Notes under the pieces: model-generated
Database searches by the model: none
What the model saw: only the letters and a program-made list of their open reading frames with translations
What the model was told of the DNA's origin: nothing
Shown: piece by piece, positions 44,754 to 54,024 of the stretch
Numbering within the stretch: position 1 is the stretch's first letter
Layout: each line of letters opens with the position of its first letter
Assembly: GCF_013306565.1 (NCBI RefSeq)
Contig: NZ_PZPO01000002.1
Span: 508,501-572,500 of the forward strand
DNA from: Hyphomicrobium sulfonivorans
GTDB lineage: Bacteria > Pseudomonadota > Alphaproteobacteria > Rhizobiales > Hyphomicrobiaceae
Direction: 5' to 3'
Length of the DNA: 64,000 bases
Translations under genes and position numbers: made by a program

Positions 44754-45443
44754 ATGTGTTCTCGATATTCTCTTACATCGCCGCCCGAAGCCGTCCGCGC
44801 CATGTTCGGCTATCACAACGATGCGATCTTCCCGCCGCGCTACAATATTGCGCCGTCGCAGCCGGTTGCGATTGTTCGCTATAATTTCAAAGGCGAACGA
44901 GAGATGGCGCTGGTGCAGTGGGGGCTGCTGCCGTCGTGGGTGAAAGACCCGCGCGAATTCAAGCCGCTCATCAATGCGCGGGCCGAAAGCGCGGCGGCAA
45001 AGCCTTCGTTTCGCGCTGGCCTCCGGCATAAGCGCTGTCTGGTGCCGGCCGATGGCTATTACGAATGGACCGGCGCCGTCGGCGACAAGCAGCCCCACCT
45101 GATCCGTCCGCACCGCGCCACAGGTCCGATTGCTCTGGCCGCAATCTACGAGGAATGGCTGGGCGCTGACGGCAGCGAGATCGAAACCATGGCCGTCCTT
45201 ACCGTGCCCGCCAAAGGCCCGGTGGCAGCGCTGCATAACCGGATGCCGGTAATCATTCCGCCCGAGCATTTTGAGCTCTGGCTCAACTGCCGATCCGGTA
45301 CAACCACGGAAATTCAGCCGCTACTCAGCCCTGAACCCCGTCGCGATCTCGAAATTATCGACGTCAGCCGCAAATTGAACAATCCGGCGAATGAAGGTCC
45401 GCAGGTGCAGGAACCGATTGTTGCGCCGGGGCGGCTTCTTTAA
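44754..45443 (+). CDS. SRAP-family protein (HMCES/YedK), abasic-site DNA-protein crosslinker
   Basis: This encodes 229 residues from the ATG at 44754, so that the catalytic Cys is residue 2 (MCSRYS), as the family requires after Met removal. Other conserved parts are PRYNIAPSQ, PLINARAES, DGYYEW with the catalytic Glu, and LHNRMPVI with the catalytic His. SRAP proteins form a thiazolidine crosslink to abasic sites in single-stranded DNA and protect them during replication. Confidence 0.93.
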   Translation: MCSRYSLTSPPEAVRAMFGYHNDAIFPPRYNIAPSQPVAIVRYNFKGEREMALVQWGLLPSWVKDPREFKPLINARAESAAAKPSFRAGLRHKRCLVPADGYYEWTGAVGDKQPHLIRPHRATGPIALAAIYEEWLGADGSEIETMAVLTVPAKGPVAALHNRMPVIIPPEHFELWLNCRSGTTTEIQPLLSPEPRRDLEIIDVSRKLNNPANEGPQVQEPIVAPGRLL

Positions 45444-45582
45444 CCATAAGCGACGGTAATCATTATGTTATTTAACCATATTTCGGGCGCATCGCGTTCC
45501 GGAGTGTGCCCTCAGTGCCCTCGCCCCCGCGCCAGATCGGCGGTATGCTTACCAAGCGCTTAAGTGTGAGGAGTTCGCGCGA

Positions 45583-47592
45583 ATGGATTACCGGGGGCCA
45601 GATCTCGATCTGAGAACAACCCGTTGGAGCACCGCTTCGGTCGAAGGCGCTGCATCCAGCCGCAGGGATACGGGGCAGCACGCAGCCGGGGGCCATCGCC
45701 TCTCAACGGCGCGTTCGGGCCCGATCTGGGTTGACGAAACGCTGCTCGCCTGCGCGAACCACGCCTATGACGTCGCCGAGGGCTATCGCGCTGCTGAGGT
45801 GAGCATATCCCACCTGCTGCTGGCAATGACGCGCGTTGAGGATGCCGCCGACATTCTGGAACAGCGCGGCATTCGTGTTGCCGCCCTGCGCCGCGAAAGC
45901 GCAATCACCGTGGCGGGCGATCCGCCAACCCTTGCCGCTGACGATGCCCCGCGCCGGGCTCCGGAGCTTGAGGATGTGCTGCGCCTTGCGGCCGCTCGCG
46001 CCTCCCATTTCGGCCGCGCCGCCAGCGTGGATGATATTGTGCTGGTGCTGGCCGATATTGGCGCCGACCTTCCCGGCAGCGAGCTTGTGGTCCGCTATGT
46101 ACCGCGCACGCGCGAGCTTCGCGGCACCGTTCCGCCGCTGACGCTATCGCAACCCCAACCACAGCCTGCGCCACAGCCGCCACCCCCGCCGGTCGAAAAA
46201 GTTGTCGTGCAGCCGCAGATCGATCCCGCCCTTCTGAAGGGATTGCTGGATCGCGTGGGTGAGCTGGAGCGTAGCCTTGTTGAGCGCATCGGTTCGCTGG
46301 AAACGGTGATCGTGCGTCAGCCACTGCCGCCGCCAACCGATCTTTCGCCGCTGGCCAACCGACTGGCTGACTTGGAAACCGCGATCGCGGCGCAAGGCAA
46401 GCGCGAAGCTGAGCGCCCGCTGGATGCCGATCTGGCCGCACGCCTCAGCGCGATTGAGAATGTCATCACCGCCAAGCTGAGCGATGTCGCTGCCGGCCGC
46501 GGTCATTTTGTTCAGCTGGCAGAACAGCTTGCAGAACGACTGACCGCGATTGAAAGCGCGGTTGCTAGCGGAGCGAATGCGACCTCGGCGGTTTCTGCGG
46601 TACGTGCTTTCGATACGAGTCTGGCGCCGCGTTTTGCAGCGTTTGCATCGCGTCTCGATGGTATCGAAGTCGGTCTGAAATCGCTGACGGAAATTTCGTC
46701 GGAAACCAGCGGCGCACGCAGTCCGCTGGATGCAACGCTGATTGACCGTGTGGCGGCGCGGCTTGCTTCCATCGAGCAGGCACTGGCAACCGAAAGCGCT
46801 GAGCGCAGCAGCGGCATCACCGCGCTGGCCGATGAGATCACAGGCGTGCGCAGTGCAGTGCGTCTGGCCTCGCAGAACAGCGAGCAGGGGCGCGTTGCGC
46901 TGAATGCGGAGGTTAAGCAACTCGCCGAAACGTTCGAGCGACTGCGGGCTGATCTGGCGACGGCGGTCGAACGACGCCAGGCCGAGATCGCCGCCAGTCT
47001 TGAGCATCAGCGCGCAGCGCTTGCATCCGGCCTCGATCAGCATCGCGGCAGCCTCACCAACGGGCTCAACCAGTATCGCGTCGATTTTGCCACCAATCTT
47101 GAGCGCGTCGTCGATGGCCTGACGCATCACCGCGCCGAGCTGACATCCGGATTCAAGGGCCGCTTCGGCGATCTGGAACGCAGGATCGAAGCCAACGGCG
47201 TTCGGCTGTCAGAAGCGCAGGCCGCCTATAATTTCGAGCTGCGCGAAGTACACGATGCGCTCGTCAATATCGGCACATCGCAGAAGACCATCGCGAGCGC
47301 CCTCGATACCTGGCACGACGAGGGCAGCACCGAGATCCAGCTCATAAACGGCCGCATCAGTGCTCTGCATGAAGGTGGAATGCGCGTTCAGGCCGGCCTT
47401 GAAACGCTCGCCGGGCATGTCGATGCGCTGACGCAGCTTCTGCTGGAGGATCGCAAGCGGCGCGGCAGTTTCCGACGCTGGCTGTACGGCACCGACGACT
47501 GGATCCGGGCGAGCTGGCGCCGCGTCACGCATCCGCTATTGCATTGGCCGCGCCTGTCGGCGTGGTGGCGCCGCCAGTGGTACGAGGACTGA
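45583..47592 (+). CDS. Clp N-domain-like protein with long coiled coil
   Basis: This encodes 669 residues. Residues about 50-160 contain two Clp_N-like repeats: LLACANHAYDVAEG with ISHLLLAMTR, and VLRLAAARASHFG with VDDIVLVLADIG. A Pro/Gln-rich linker (about 190-208) follows, then some 400 residues of heptad-type sequence rich in Leu, Ala, Glu, Arg and Gln, and a C-terminal Arg/Trp-rich end (RRWLYGTDDWIRASWRR) that could touch the membrane. There is no AAA+ ATPase domain, so it is not a chaperone itself. It could be a scaffold or an adaptor that binds Clp substrates; function unknown. Confidence 0.72.
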   Translation: MDYRGPDLDLRTTRWSTASVEGAASSRRDTGQHAAGGHRLSTARSGPIWVDETLLACANHAYDVAEGYRAAEVSISHLLLAMTRVEDAADILEQRGIRVAALRRESAITVAGDPPTLAADDAPRRAPELEDVLRLAAARASHFGRAASVDDIVLVLADIGADLPGSELVVRYVPRTRELRGTVPPLTLSQPQPQPAPQPPPPPVEKVVVQPQIDPALLKGLLDRVGELERSLVERIGSLETVIVRQPLPPPTDLSPLANRLADLETAIAAQGKREAERPLDADLAARLSAIENVITAKLSDVAAGRGHFVQLAEQLAERLTAIESAVASGANATSAVSAVRAFDTSLAPRFAAFASRLDGIEVGLKSLTEISSETSGARSPLDATLIDRVAARLASIEQALATESAERSSGITALADEITGVRSAVRLASQNSEQGRVALNAEVKQLAETFERLRADLATAVERRQAEIAASLEHQRAALASGLDQHRGSLTNGLNQYRVDFATNLERVVDGLTHHRAELTSGFKGRFGDLERRIEANGVRLSEAQAAYNFELREVHDALVNIGTSQKTIASALDTWHDEGSTEIQLINGRISALHEGGMRVQAGLETLAGHVDALTQLLLEDRKRRGSFRRWLYGTDDWIRASWRRVTHPLLHWPRLSAWWRRQWYED

Positions 47593-47649
47593 GACCGCTC
47601 CCGTCCGCGCGATGTGCGGAGGAGGGCCGGTTCTGCACAAGCCATTACA

Positions 47650-47688
47650 CGCTCGGCGGCCGGCTGTGCGGAGCACAGTCGCCGAGCG
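47650..47688. repeat. nested-hairpin repeat, copy A
   Basis: The outer stem CGCTCGGCG pairs with CGCCGAGCG, the inner stem CTGTGC pairs with GCACAG around GGA, and an asymmetric bulge has GCCGG on the 5' side against a single T. Outer and inner stems differ from the other copies but stay paired; the bulge is the same. Confidence 0.75.
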
Positions 47689-47696
47689 CAACAAAC

Positions 47697-47732
47697 AACC
47701 ACGGCCGGCTCCTCCAGGGGAGTCGCCGGTGC
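47697..47732. repeat. nested-hairpin repeat, copy B (degenerate)
   Basis: The conserved GCCGG bulge (about 47704-47708), an inner CTCC/GGAG stem and the right outer arm CGCCGGTG are present, but the left outer arm is damaged (AACCACG). An A-run follows. It lies 9 bases after copy A in the same convergent gap. Confidence 0.6.
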
Positions 47733-47749
47733 GAAAAAACAATCACGCT

Positions 47750-49210
47750 TTAAAGCACCTTGCCCGGATTGAGGATGCCGTTCGGATCGAGCGCATCCTT
47801 GATCCGCTGCATCAGCTCGATTTCCAGCGGACCTTTGAAACGACGCAGGTCGTCGCGCTTCATCTGTCCGATGCCGTGCTCGGCTGAGATGGAGCCGTCG
47901 AGCGATGCGATGACGCCGTGCACCGCGCCCGTCATCGTGCTCCACAGTTCGAGAAACGTCTGTTTATCCATCGCGGCCGGTTGGGTGACGTTGTAGTGCA
48001 CGTTGCCGTCGCCGAAGTGGCCGAACACCACCGGCCGCGCACCGGGGCAGATGCGCTCCACTGTTGCATTCGCCTTCGCTACAAATTCCGCGATGCGCGC
48101 CACAGGCACGGAAACATCATGCTTGATGCTGCCGCCTTCGCCGCGCTGGGCTTCGGAAGCACTTTCACGCAGACGCCACAGCGCTTTTTGTTGCGCCAGC
48201 GATGTCGCGACCGTTGCATCACGCACGATGCCGCGCGCGATTGCTTCGCTCAACAGCCGCTCCATGCAATCGTTTGCATGGTTGCCTGCTTCATGGCTGG
48301 AAAGTTCGATCAGAACATACCACGGCGCAGCTGATTTCATTGGCATGCTGTTGCCCGGCACGTGCCGCGTCACCAGATCGAGCGTGAACGCGCTAATGAA
48401 TTCGAATGCGGTGAGGCCGGAATGGGCGCGCGCTTCGGCGAGGCTGAACAGCGCGCTAACCGATTGCAGATCCGGCAGCGCTGCGAATGCGACGGCGGTT
48501 TCCGCCGGCCGTGGGAAAAGCTTCAGCGCCGCTGCGGTGATGACGCCGAGCGTGCCTTCCGATCCGATGAACAGGTCGCGCAGATCATAGCCGGTGTTGT
48601 CTTTCTTCAGCGTGCGCAGTCCTTCCCACACGCGGCCGTCCGCCGTGACAACTTCCAGCCCAAGCGCCAGCGCCCGTGCATTGCCATATGCGAGCACGCC
48701 CACGCCGCCTGCGTTAGTCGCCAGCACGCCGCCGATCTGGCAGCTATCCTCGGACGCTAGGCTGAGCGGAAACAGGCGGCCGACGTTGTCGGCTGCGGTT
48801 TGCGCTTGGGCCAACGTCACGCCCGCTTCGACGATCATCGTCCCGCCATCGGCATCGACGCTGCGCACGCGGTTGAGGCGCGACAGGGACATCACCACCT
48901 GCGGGCGATCATCACCGCCAAGGCGTTTGGGAATTTGTCCGCCGACCAAACCGGTGTTGCCACCTTGCGGCACGACGCCGATGCCAGCGCCGTTGGCAAG
49001 GCTGAGCAGTGCGGAAACTTCTGCCGTCGATCTGGGCCGCAGCACCAGGGCCGCAGCACCGGTGTAAAGCCCACGCAGCTCATGCAGATAGGCAGTCTGC
49101 GCTGAGGGATCGGCAAGCGCATGTTCCGGCCCGACGACATCGACCATGCGCGCTAGCGCATCGGCCTGCGCGGCTGAAATCGTTGCGGTGTCGTCTTGGC
49201 TAGCGGACAC
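47750..49210 (-). CDS. FAD-linked oxidase of the D-lactate/glycolate/2-hydroxyglutarate dehydrogenase type
   Basis: This encodes 486 residues from a GTG start. An FAD-binding type-4 domain has GVVPQGGNTGLVGGQ and later QIGGVLATNAGGVGVLAYG; the C-terminal FAD-oxidase domain has FGHFGDGNVHYNV with metal-binding His and SAEHGIGQMKR near the end. The family includes GlcD, D-lactate dehydrogenase and D-2-hydroxyglutarate dehydrogenase. No partner subunit (GlcE or GlcF) is adjacent, which favours a single-chain enzyme. Substrate is uncertain. Confidence 0.88.
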   Translation of the reverse strand: MSASQDDTATISAAQADALARMVDVVGPEHALADPSAQTAYLHELRGLYTGAAALVLRPRSTAEVSALLSLANGAGIGVVPQGGNTGLVGGQIPKRLGGDDRPQVVMSLSRLNRVRSVDADGGTMIVEAGVTLAQAQTAADNVGRLFPLSLASEDSCQIGGVLATNAGGVGVLAYGNARALALGLEVVTADGRVWEGLRTLKKDNTGYDLRDLFIGSEGTLGVITAAALKLFPRPAETAVAFAALPDLQSVSALFSLAEARAHSGLTAFEFISAFTLDLVTRHVPGNSMPMKSAAPWYVLIELSSHEAGNHANDCMERLLSEAIARGIVRDATVATSLAQQKALWRLRESASEAQRGEGGSIKHDVSVPVARIAEFVAKANATVERICPGARPVVFGHFGDGNVHYNVTQPAAMDKQTFLELWSTMTGAVHGVIASLDGSISAEHGIGQMKRDDLRRFKGPLEIELMQRIKDALDPNGILNPGKVL

Positions 49211-49338
49211 GTCTGCACACCCTCAGTGTGTTAAAGGCTGTTGCGGGCATTGGACATTCATACACGGCTTGTCCGCTGATGTTGTGAAGCTGCGATGAAA
49301 AACAATCGCCGCTGCAACTTGAAAAGCGGCTCGTGTCC

Positions 49339-50319
49339 TCAACCCAATGTACTGTCAGCAGGGCGGGGCGCAGCCGCCCGCTGCAAGCGGTCGTTGATGG
49401 CTTCACCCAAGCCGGTTTCAGGCACAGGCATCACCGCGATGGTGCGCGCGCCACCGGCATCCAGCATCCGCAACGCCGCGAACAGATTGACCGCCGCTTC
49501 GGTGAGGTTTCCGCTCGGGCTCAGGTTGATCATGTCGTCGACGCCAGCGGGCACATCCGGCCCGAATGCGAGCAGCGCTTCGCCCGGTTGCACGTCGGTG
49601 GCGTTCAGGCGCACGGCGGCGCGCGGCGCATAATGGCTGGTGAGCTGGCCGGGTGCATTGGGGCGCTGCGCGTCGGCTTCGGTCCGCAGCACGCTGACGC
49701 CGAGCGCCGCTGCAATGGTTTCAACGGGCACCGCACCGGGACGCAGCAATATTGGCAGGTCGCCGCGCGCATCGACGATGGTCGATTCAAGTCCGTGCGC
49801 CGTTGGTCCGCCATCCAGAATCATTGCGGGCTCGTCGCCGGGAAAATCGGCCGCGACGTGTGCGGCCTGCGTCGGGCTGATGCGGCCCGAGCGGTTGGCC
49901 GACGGCGCTGCCAATGGCCGCGCGGTGGCGGCCAGCAGCGCTCGCGCGATCGGATGATCCGGTGCGCGCACCGCAACGCTTGTCAGTCCGCCGGTCACCA
50001 GATCGGAAAGCGAGGAGGGGCCGCGCTGATCCAGCACAAGAGTGAGTGGTCCGGGCCAGAAGGCGTCGGCAAGGCGATGGGCGAGCGGTGTGAAGCTGAC
50101 ATATTCGGCGGCTTGCGCAGCATCATGCACATGCACGATCAGCGGATTGAAGCGCGGTCGGCCCTTGGCGGCGAAGATCTGCGCCACAGCTTCGCTGTTG
50201 GTGGCGTCGGCGCCAAGCCCATAGACGGTTTCGGTCGGGAACGCGACCAGGCGCCCGCCGCGCAGATGGGCTGCGGCATCGGCAATGGCCTGGTCGGTGG
50301 CGGGGGTGGGCGCTGGCAT
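49339..50319 (-). CDS. L-threonylcarbamoyladenylate synthase (Sua5/TsaC type)
   Basis: This encodes 326 residues, the long Sua5 form. The N-terminal YrdC domain has FPTETVYGLGADATN and KGRPRFNPLIVH; the C-terminal Sua5 domain follows a linker with RPGAVPVETI. It makes threonylcarbamoyl-AMP for the t6A37 modification of tRNAs reading ANN codons. It is upstream-adjacent to the FAD oxidase on the same strand and diverges from the membrane protein gene. Confidence 0.92.
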   Translation of the reverse strand: MPAPTPATDQAIADAAAHLRGGRLVAFPTETVYGLGADATNSEAVAQIFAAKGRPRFNPLIVHVHDAAQAAEYVSFTPLAHRLADAFWPGPLTLVLDQRGPSSLSDLVTGGLTSVAVRAPDHPIARALLAATARPLAAPSANRSGRISPTQAAHVAADFPGDEPAMILDGGPTAHGLESTIVDARGDLPILLRPGAVPVETIAAALGVSVLRTEADAQRPNAPGQLTSHYAPRAAVRLNATDVQPGEALLAFGPDVPAGVDDMINLSPSGNLTEAAVNLFAALRMLDAGGARTIAVMPVPETGLGEAINDRLQRAAAPRPADSTLG

Positions 50320-50483
50320 CGGGCGTGAGGTCTCCTTCAGGCCCTCTCATAGCCCCTCGGGCTGAATTCTGTCCAAAGGGTGTGTAAACTTGCCTCGCAA
50401 AAGCGTGAATGAATGGATTTCCTGAGCGCTGGCTGCTGGGTGGCGGCCGATTTGCGGATGATGGTGGGGGCGAAACGAACTCA

Positions 50484-52028
50484 ATGACGAATGCCCGACT
50501 TTGGCTGATGTCGCTCTGGCTGGCCGCAGCGCTGGTTGCCAGCTTGCCGCTGTTTGCAAGTTTGCCGATGTCTGAGGCGCAGGCCGGCTGGCTGTCGCGT
50601 CTGACGCGCGCGGCGGGCGAGGCTGGCGAAGCGGGCGGAAAGGCGGCGCGGCTGGGCATCGCCGATCTGGAACGCGCCGGCGCGCACATCCGCACGCTTC
50701 CGATTGAAGCGCGGGCCGGTGCATTGGCAGCACACGCCACGCCCGAGGGGCACTGGAAGTTCGTCAATCGCGATGGCGAGGTGTTCACCGCTGGAACGTC
50801 GGACGAGCTTGCCCGCGCCGTGCCAACGCTGTTGCCGCAAGCTCGCGGTAGTGCGCCGCTCAACATCTACCTCAGCGAAGACACCGTTTTCGCCAACCGG
50901 GCCGCGCTCAAGGATCTGCCATCGGGTTCGAAACTGCATCTTGTTACGCGCCATGAAAGCTATCCGCTGAAGGACGTTAAAACGGCAGCCGGTGGCAACG
51001 CGCTCGTCGCTGAATTGCGCCCGCATGTGTCCGTAGATCTGGCTGACCGCGCGCTGTTCTCCGAGGCCGTGGCCCAGCTTGAGCGCCCGCTCTCGCGCTC
51101 GGCCGTGCGCACACTGGCGCTGGAGCCCGGCGGCCCGGCTACGCTTTCATCTTACCCACGTCTTGAGACTGGTACGAAAAGCGCGCTGGTCGACGCGATC
51201 GATCCGGCATCCCTCTCCGGTGCGCTCGGATCTGTGCGCGGGCAAACGGTGCTCGTCACCGGCCGGGTTGAGAACAATCTGCTTTATTTCCGGCCCGCCA
51301 GCGGTGCAGAGCAAAGCCTGCGGCTGGCTGATCTGAAGCGCGCCGCGACCGATGCCGATGTCAATCTCGTCATCGTGCGCGCAGGCGTTCCACATCAGCC
51401 GGGCGGTCGAAACTGGCTTTGGCAAAAGATTTCTGTCGGCGGGCTGGACGATGCGTTGAAACGCGCGACGCTGGGCGATTTCATCGATGCGCTGGGTACG
51501 CAGCATGGCACCTTCCGGATCAGCGCCGAACGCGACGGCTATGGCCGGGTGGCGCTGCGGGCGATGCCTGAAGGTGGCGTGGCTGAACCGATTACGGATT
51601 TCGTCGGCGGCTTCTGGACCAGCACTATTTCCAACGTCACGGGTAGTCTCGTCGCCACCGGCGTTGATATCCACGCCCGCGACGAGGCGCGCCAGAGCGA
51701 ACTCGACATGCGCATTGTTCCGTTTGTTCCGGCCTGGGTGCAATATCTCTATCTGGCTTCGCTGGCGGCGGGGGTGATCGGCTGGTCTGTCACCCGAAGC
51801 TGGTTCGATCGTATCTGGCGGCCTGAGCAGCGGGCGGATTATCGGGGTGCTTTCGGTTTCCGCGCTGCGCAGATTGCGCGATTTTTTGCGGGTCTGCTGG
51901 TGTTTACGCCTGTTGTGGGCGTTCCGGCCGTCATCGTATCGCTGTGGCTGCAGTTCTGGGCGGTGATTACGATGCCCGTTCGCGGGCTGCGCTGGCTGCT
52001 GTCGCGTTCACAGGTCCGTGCCAGTTAA
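50484..52028 (+). CDS. large unknown membrane protein with signal peptide
   Basis: This encodes 514 residues if started at the ATG at 50484, where a signal-like helix begins; an ATG at 50409 would add 25 polar residues. After the signal peptide (ending near EAQA) is a periplasmic part of about 390 residues with no recognised motif. C-terminally there are two or three transmembrane helices (about 430-446 and 475-500) and a short basic tail. The plan resembles unnamed envelope proteins; I do not recognise the family. Confidence 0.7.
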   Translation: MTNARLWLMSLWLAAALVASLPLFASLPMSEAQAGWLSRLTRAAGEAGEAGGKAARLGIADLERAGAHIRTLPIEARAGALAAHATPEGHWKFVNRDGEVFTAGTSDELARAVPTLLPQARGSAPLNIYLSEDTVFANRAALKDLPSGSKLHLVTRHESYPLKDVKTAAGGNALVAELRPHVSVDLADRALFSEAVAQLERPLSRSAVRTLALEPGGPATLSSYPRLETGTKSALVDAIDPASLSGALGSVRGQTVLVTGRVENNLLYFRPASGAEQSLRLADLKRAATDADVNLVIVRAGVPHQPGGRNWLWQKISVGGLDDALKRATLGDFIDALGTQHGTFRISAERDGYGRVALRAMPEGGVAEPITDFVGGFWTSTISNVTGSLVATGVDIHARDEARQSELDMRIVPFVPAWVQYLYLASLAAGVIGWSVTRSWFDRIWRPEQRADYRGAFGFRAAQIARFFAGLLVFTPVVGVPAVIVSLWLQFWAVITMPVRGLRWLLSRSQVRAS

Positions 52029-52140
52029 GCGATCATCGTCTGCACCCTTTAAGTGCGCGCACAGATCAGGCTAACATGGCTGTTCTTCTGACGTAACGGC
52101 ACCCTTCGGCACCCACGATCAGCAAAAAGCGCGACAAGCG

Positions 52141-53091
52141 ATGGCAACAGCACTTTTTACACATCCGGTTTTTCTGCAGCACGATACGGGCGAGGTGCAT
52201 CCGGAACGTCCAGACCGGATGCGCGCAATCGACAAAGTGCTGTCGCACGATATTTTTTCGGCGCTGGTGCGCGAGGAAGCGCCGCTGCGCGAGGATGTTG
52301 AGGAGCAGATCCGGCTTGCCCATCCCGCAACGCATCTGGAACTGATCCGGTCAATTTTCGAGCGTGCCCGTGAACGCGGCATCCCGATGCATGCCGATGG
52401 CGACACGCTTGTGTCTCCGCAGTCGTGGGAGGCGGCGCTGCGGGCCGTGGGGGCGGGGCTTGCCGCTGTTGACGCTGTCATAGAAAAGCGGGCGGCCAAC
52501 GCGTTCTGTCAGGTGCGCCCGCCCGGACACCACGCCGAAGCCGACAAGGCGATGGGCTTCTGCCTGTTTTCCAACGCCGCGATCGCGGGGCTTTATGCGC
52601 GCGCCAAACACGGCGCGGAACGGGTTGCGGTGGTCGATTTCGACGTTCACCACGGCAACGGCACACAGAACATTTTCTGGTCCGACAAGGATTTGTTCTA
52701 TGCGTCAACCCACGAGATGCCGCTGTTTCCGGGCAGTGGCGCGGCGAATGAAACCGGCGTCGGCAATATCCACAACGCCCCGCTGCGGGCTGGCGACAGC
52801 GGCGAACGGTTCCGCGAGGCGGTAGAATCGCGCATCCTGCCCGCACTGCATAACTTCGGTCCGGACATCATCATCATATCGGCCGGTTTCGATGCCCACC
52901 AAGCAGATCCGCTGGGGAACGTGCGGCTGGTTGAAGCCGATTTTCTCTGGGTGACGGAGCAGCTCACCGATATGGCGCGTAAACACAGTGGCGGCCGCAT
53001 CGTATCGATGCTTGAAGGCGGTTATGATCTCAATGCGCTGGCACGGTCGGTTGCCGTGCATGTCAAAGCGCTGATGAATGCCGGCGCTTGA
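52141..53091 (+). CDS. histone-deacetylase-like amidohydrolase
   Basis: This encodes 316 residues. Zinc and catalytic motifs of the arginase/deacetylase fold are clear: [16 protein letters not shown] (His pair), [13 protein letters not shown] (Asp and His ligands) and [13 protein letters not shown] (second Asp). Bacterial members are acetylpolyamine amidohydrolases, AcuC-type deacetylases or related enzymes. The natural substrate is unknown. xseB follows 29 bases later on the same strand. Confidence 0.9.
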   Translation: MATALFTHPVFLQHDTGEVHPERPDRMRAIDKVLSHDIFSALVREEAPLREDVEEQIRLAHPATHLELIRSIFERARERGIPMHADGDTLVSPQSWEAALRAVGAGLAAVDAVIEKRAANAFCQVRPPGHHAEADKAMGFCLFSNAAIAGLYARAKHGAERVAVVDFDVHHGNGTQNIFWSDKDLFYASTHEMPLFPGSGAANETGVGNIHNAPLRAGDSGERFREAVESRILPALHNFGPDIIIISAGFDAHQADPLGNVRLVEADFLWVTEQLTDMARKHSGGRIVSMLEGGYDLNALARSVAVHVKALMNAGA

Positions 53092-53120
53092 CGCGATCGC
53101 CGCATAACCTGGGAATTAGG

Positions 53121-53399
53121 ATGGAGCAGGTCACTTCTCAAACGCAGGCCGGGGCGCAATCCCCGATCGCGGATGTCAGTGCAATGAGCTTTGAGCGCGC
53201 GCTGAAAGAGCTTGAAACGATTGTCACGCGGCTGGAGCGGGGCGACGTCGAGCTTGAGGAATCTATTGCGATCTACGAGCGCGGCGAAGCGCTGAAGCAG
53301 CATTGCGATCGGTTGCTGCGTCAGGCCGAAGCGAAGGTCGAAAAACTGACATTTGGCGCCGACGGCGCTCCCAAGGGCGCCGAGCCGCTGGACCCCTGA
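53121..53399 (+). CDS. xseB: exodeoxyribonuclease VII small subunit
   Basis: This encodes 92 residues from the ATG at 53121 (MEQVTSQTQ); the frame opens earlier at a TTG that overlaps the previous gene. The XseB signature is [18 protein letters not shown] then GDVELEESI and [11 protein letters not shown]. It forms a complex with XseA and degrades single-stranded DNA. In many alphaproteobacteria it precedes dxs, as here with one small gene in between. Confidence 0.9.
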   Translation: MEQVTSQTQAGAQSPIADVSAMSFERALKELETIVTRLERGDVELEESIAIYERGEALKQHCDRLLRQAEAKVEKLTFGADGAPKGAEPLDP

Positions 53400-53559
53400 C
53401 CGATTTTCGCGCAGAAACCTGCTCGAAAATGAACGGCTGTTCATGCAGAAGTGCGGCCTTTGGTCATGCTAAACCTTTGCCGGAAATCGGATTTCCTTTG
53501 CAGGTTGGAGGTTTAGGGCGTGAACCCCGTGTTCGCGCCGCATTTGGCCACTTTTTACC

Positions 53560-53590
53560 CCCTAGTCGGCTGCGGCGACCGCCACTAGGG
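53560..53590. repeat. inverted repeat upstream of the small basic protein gene
   Basis: CCCTAGT (53560-53566) is mirrored by ACTAGGG (53584-53590), with a GGC/GCC pairing inside. It is about 85 bases before the start of the basic protein gene, so it may be an operator or a 5' leader structure. Confidence 0.4.
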
Positions 53591-53675
53591 TGCGCGCGGC
53601 TCCGATGCCACTGCGCATTTTCGTGCGCAATGTCGGGCACTTTGGGCCTTATCTTCCAATAGGGGAAAAAGAACA

Positions 53676-53882
53676 ATGAAAGCTCTTCTGGCAGTAGCCA
53701 TCGCGCTCGGCACCGTTTCTTTCGCTGGCGTCGCCACCACCACTTCGGCTGACGCTCACTTCAAGCGTGATCGCGCCGCACACGTGAAGCACTACAAGGC
53801 AAAGCGCCTCAAGGCTAACAAGTGCGCCAAGTACAAGCGCGTCAGCCTGCGCAAGTATCGCGCCTGCGCCCACCGCCGTTGA
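53676..53882 (+). CDS. tiny exported, very basic protein
   Basis: This encodes 68 residues, with AGGGG upstream. A signal peptide ends near TSADAH (about residue 26). The mature part of about 42 residues is dominated by Lys, Arg and His and has two cysteines (NKCAKY and RACAHRR). A strong terminator follows, so it is its own transcription unit. Codon use matches its neighbours. Function unknown; binding to nucleic acid, lipopolysaccharide or other anions is plausible from charge. Confidence 0.72.
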   Translation: MKALLAVAIALGTVSFAGVATTTSADAHFKRDRAAHVKHYKAKRLKANKCAKYKRVSLRKYRACAHRR

Positions 53883-53905
53883 TTTCCGGCTGTGGCTGTG
53901 TGATC

Positions 53906-53938
53906 AAGCGCGGCTCCCTAGGGAGCCGCGCTTTTTTT
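53906..53938 (+). terminator. strong intrinsic terminator after the basic protein gene
   Basis: A GC-rich stem AGCGCGGCTCCC with GGGAGCCGCGCT around two bases (53907-53932) is followed by a run of seven T. It separates the small gene from dxs. Confidence 0.9.
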
Positions 53939-54024
53939 GTTTATCCGTAATTCGCTCATTATATGCCACCGCGTCCATTGCTCCCTTGCGACGGTGGAGT
54001 AGTGTGACATAACTGACTTTTACC

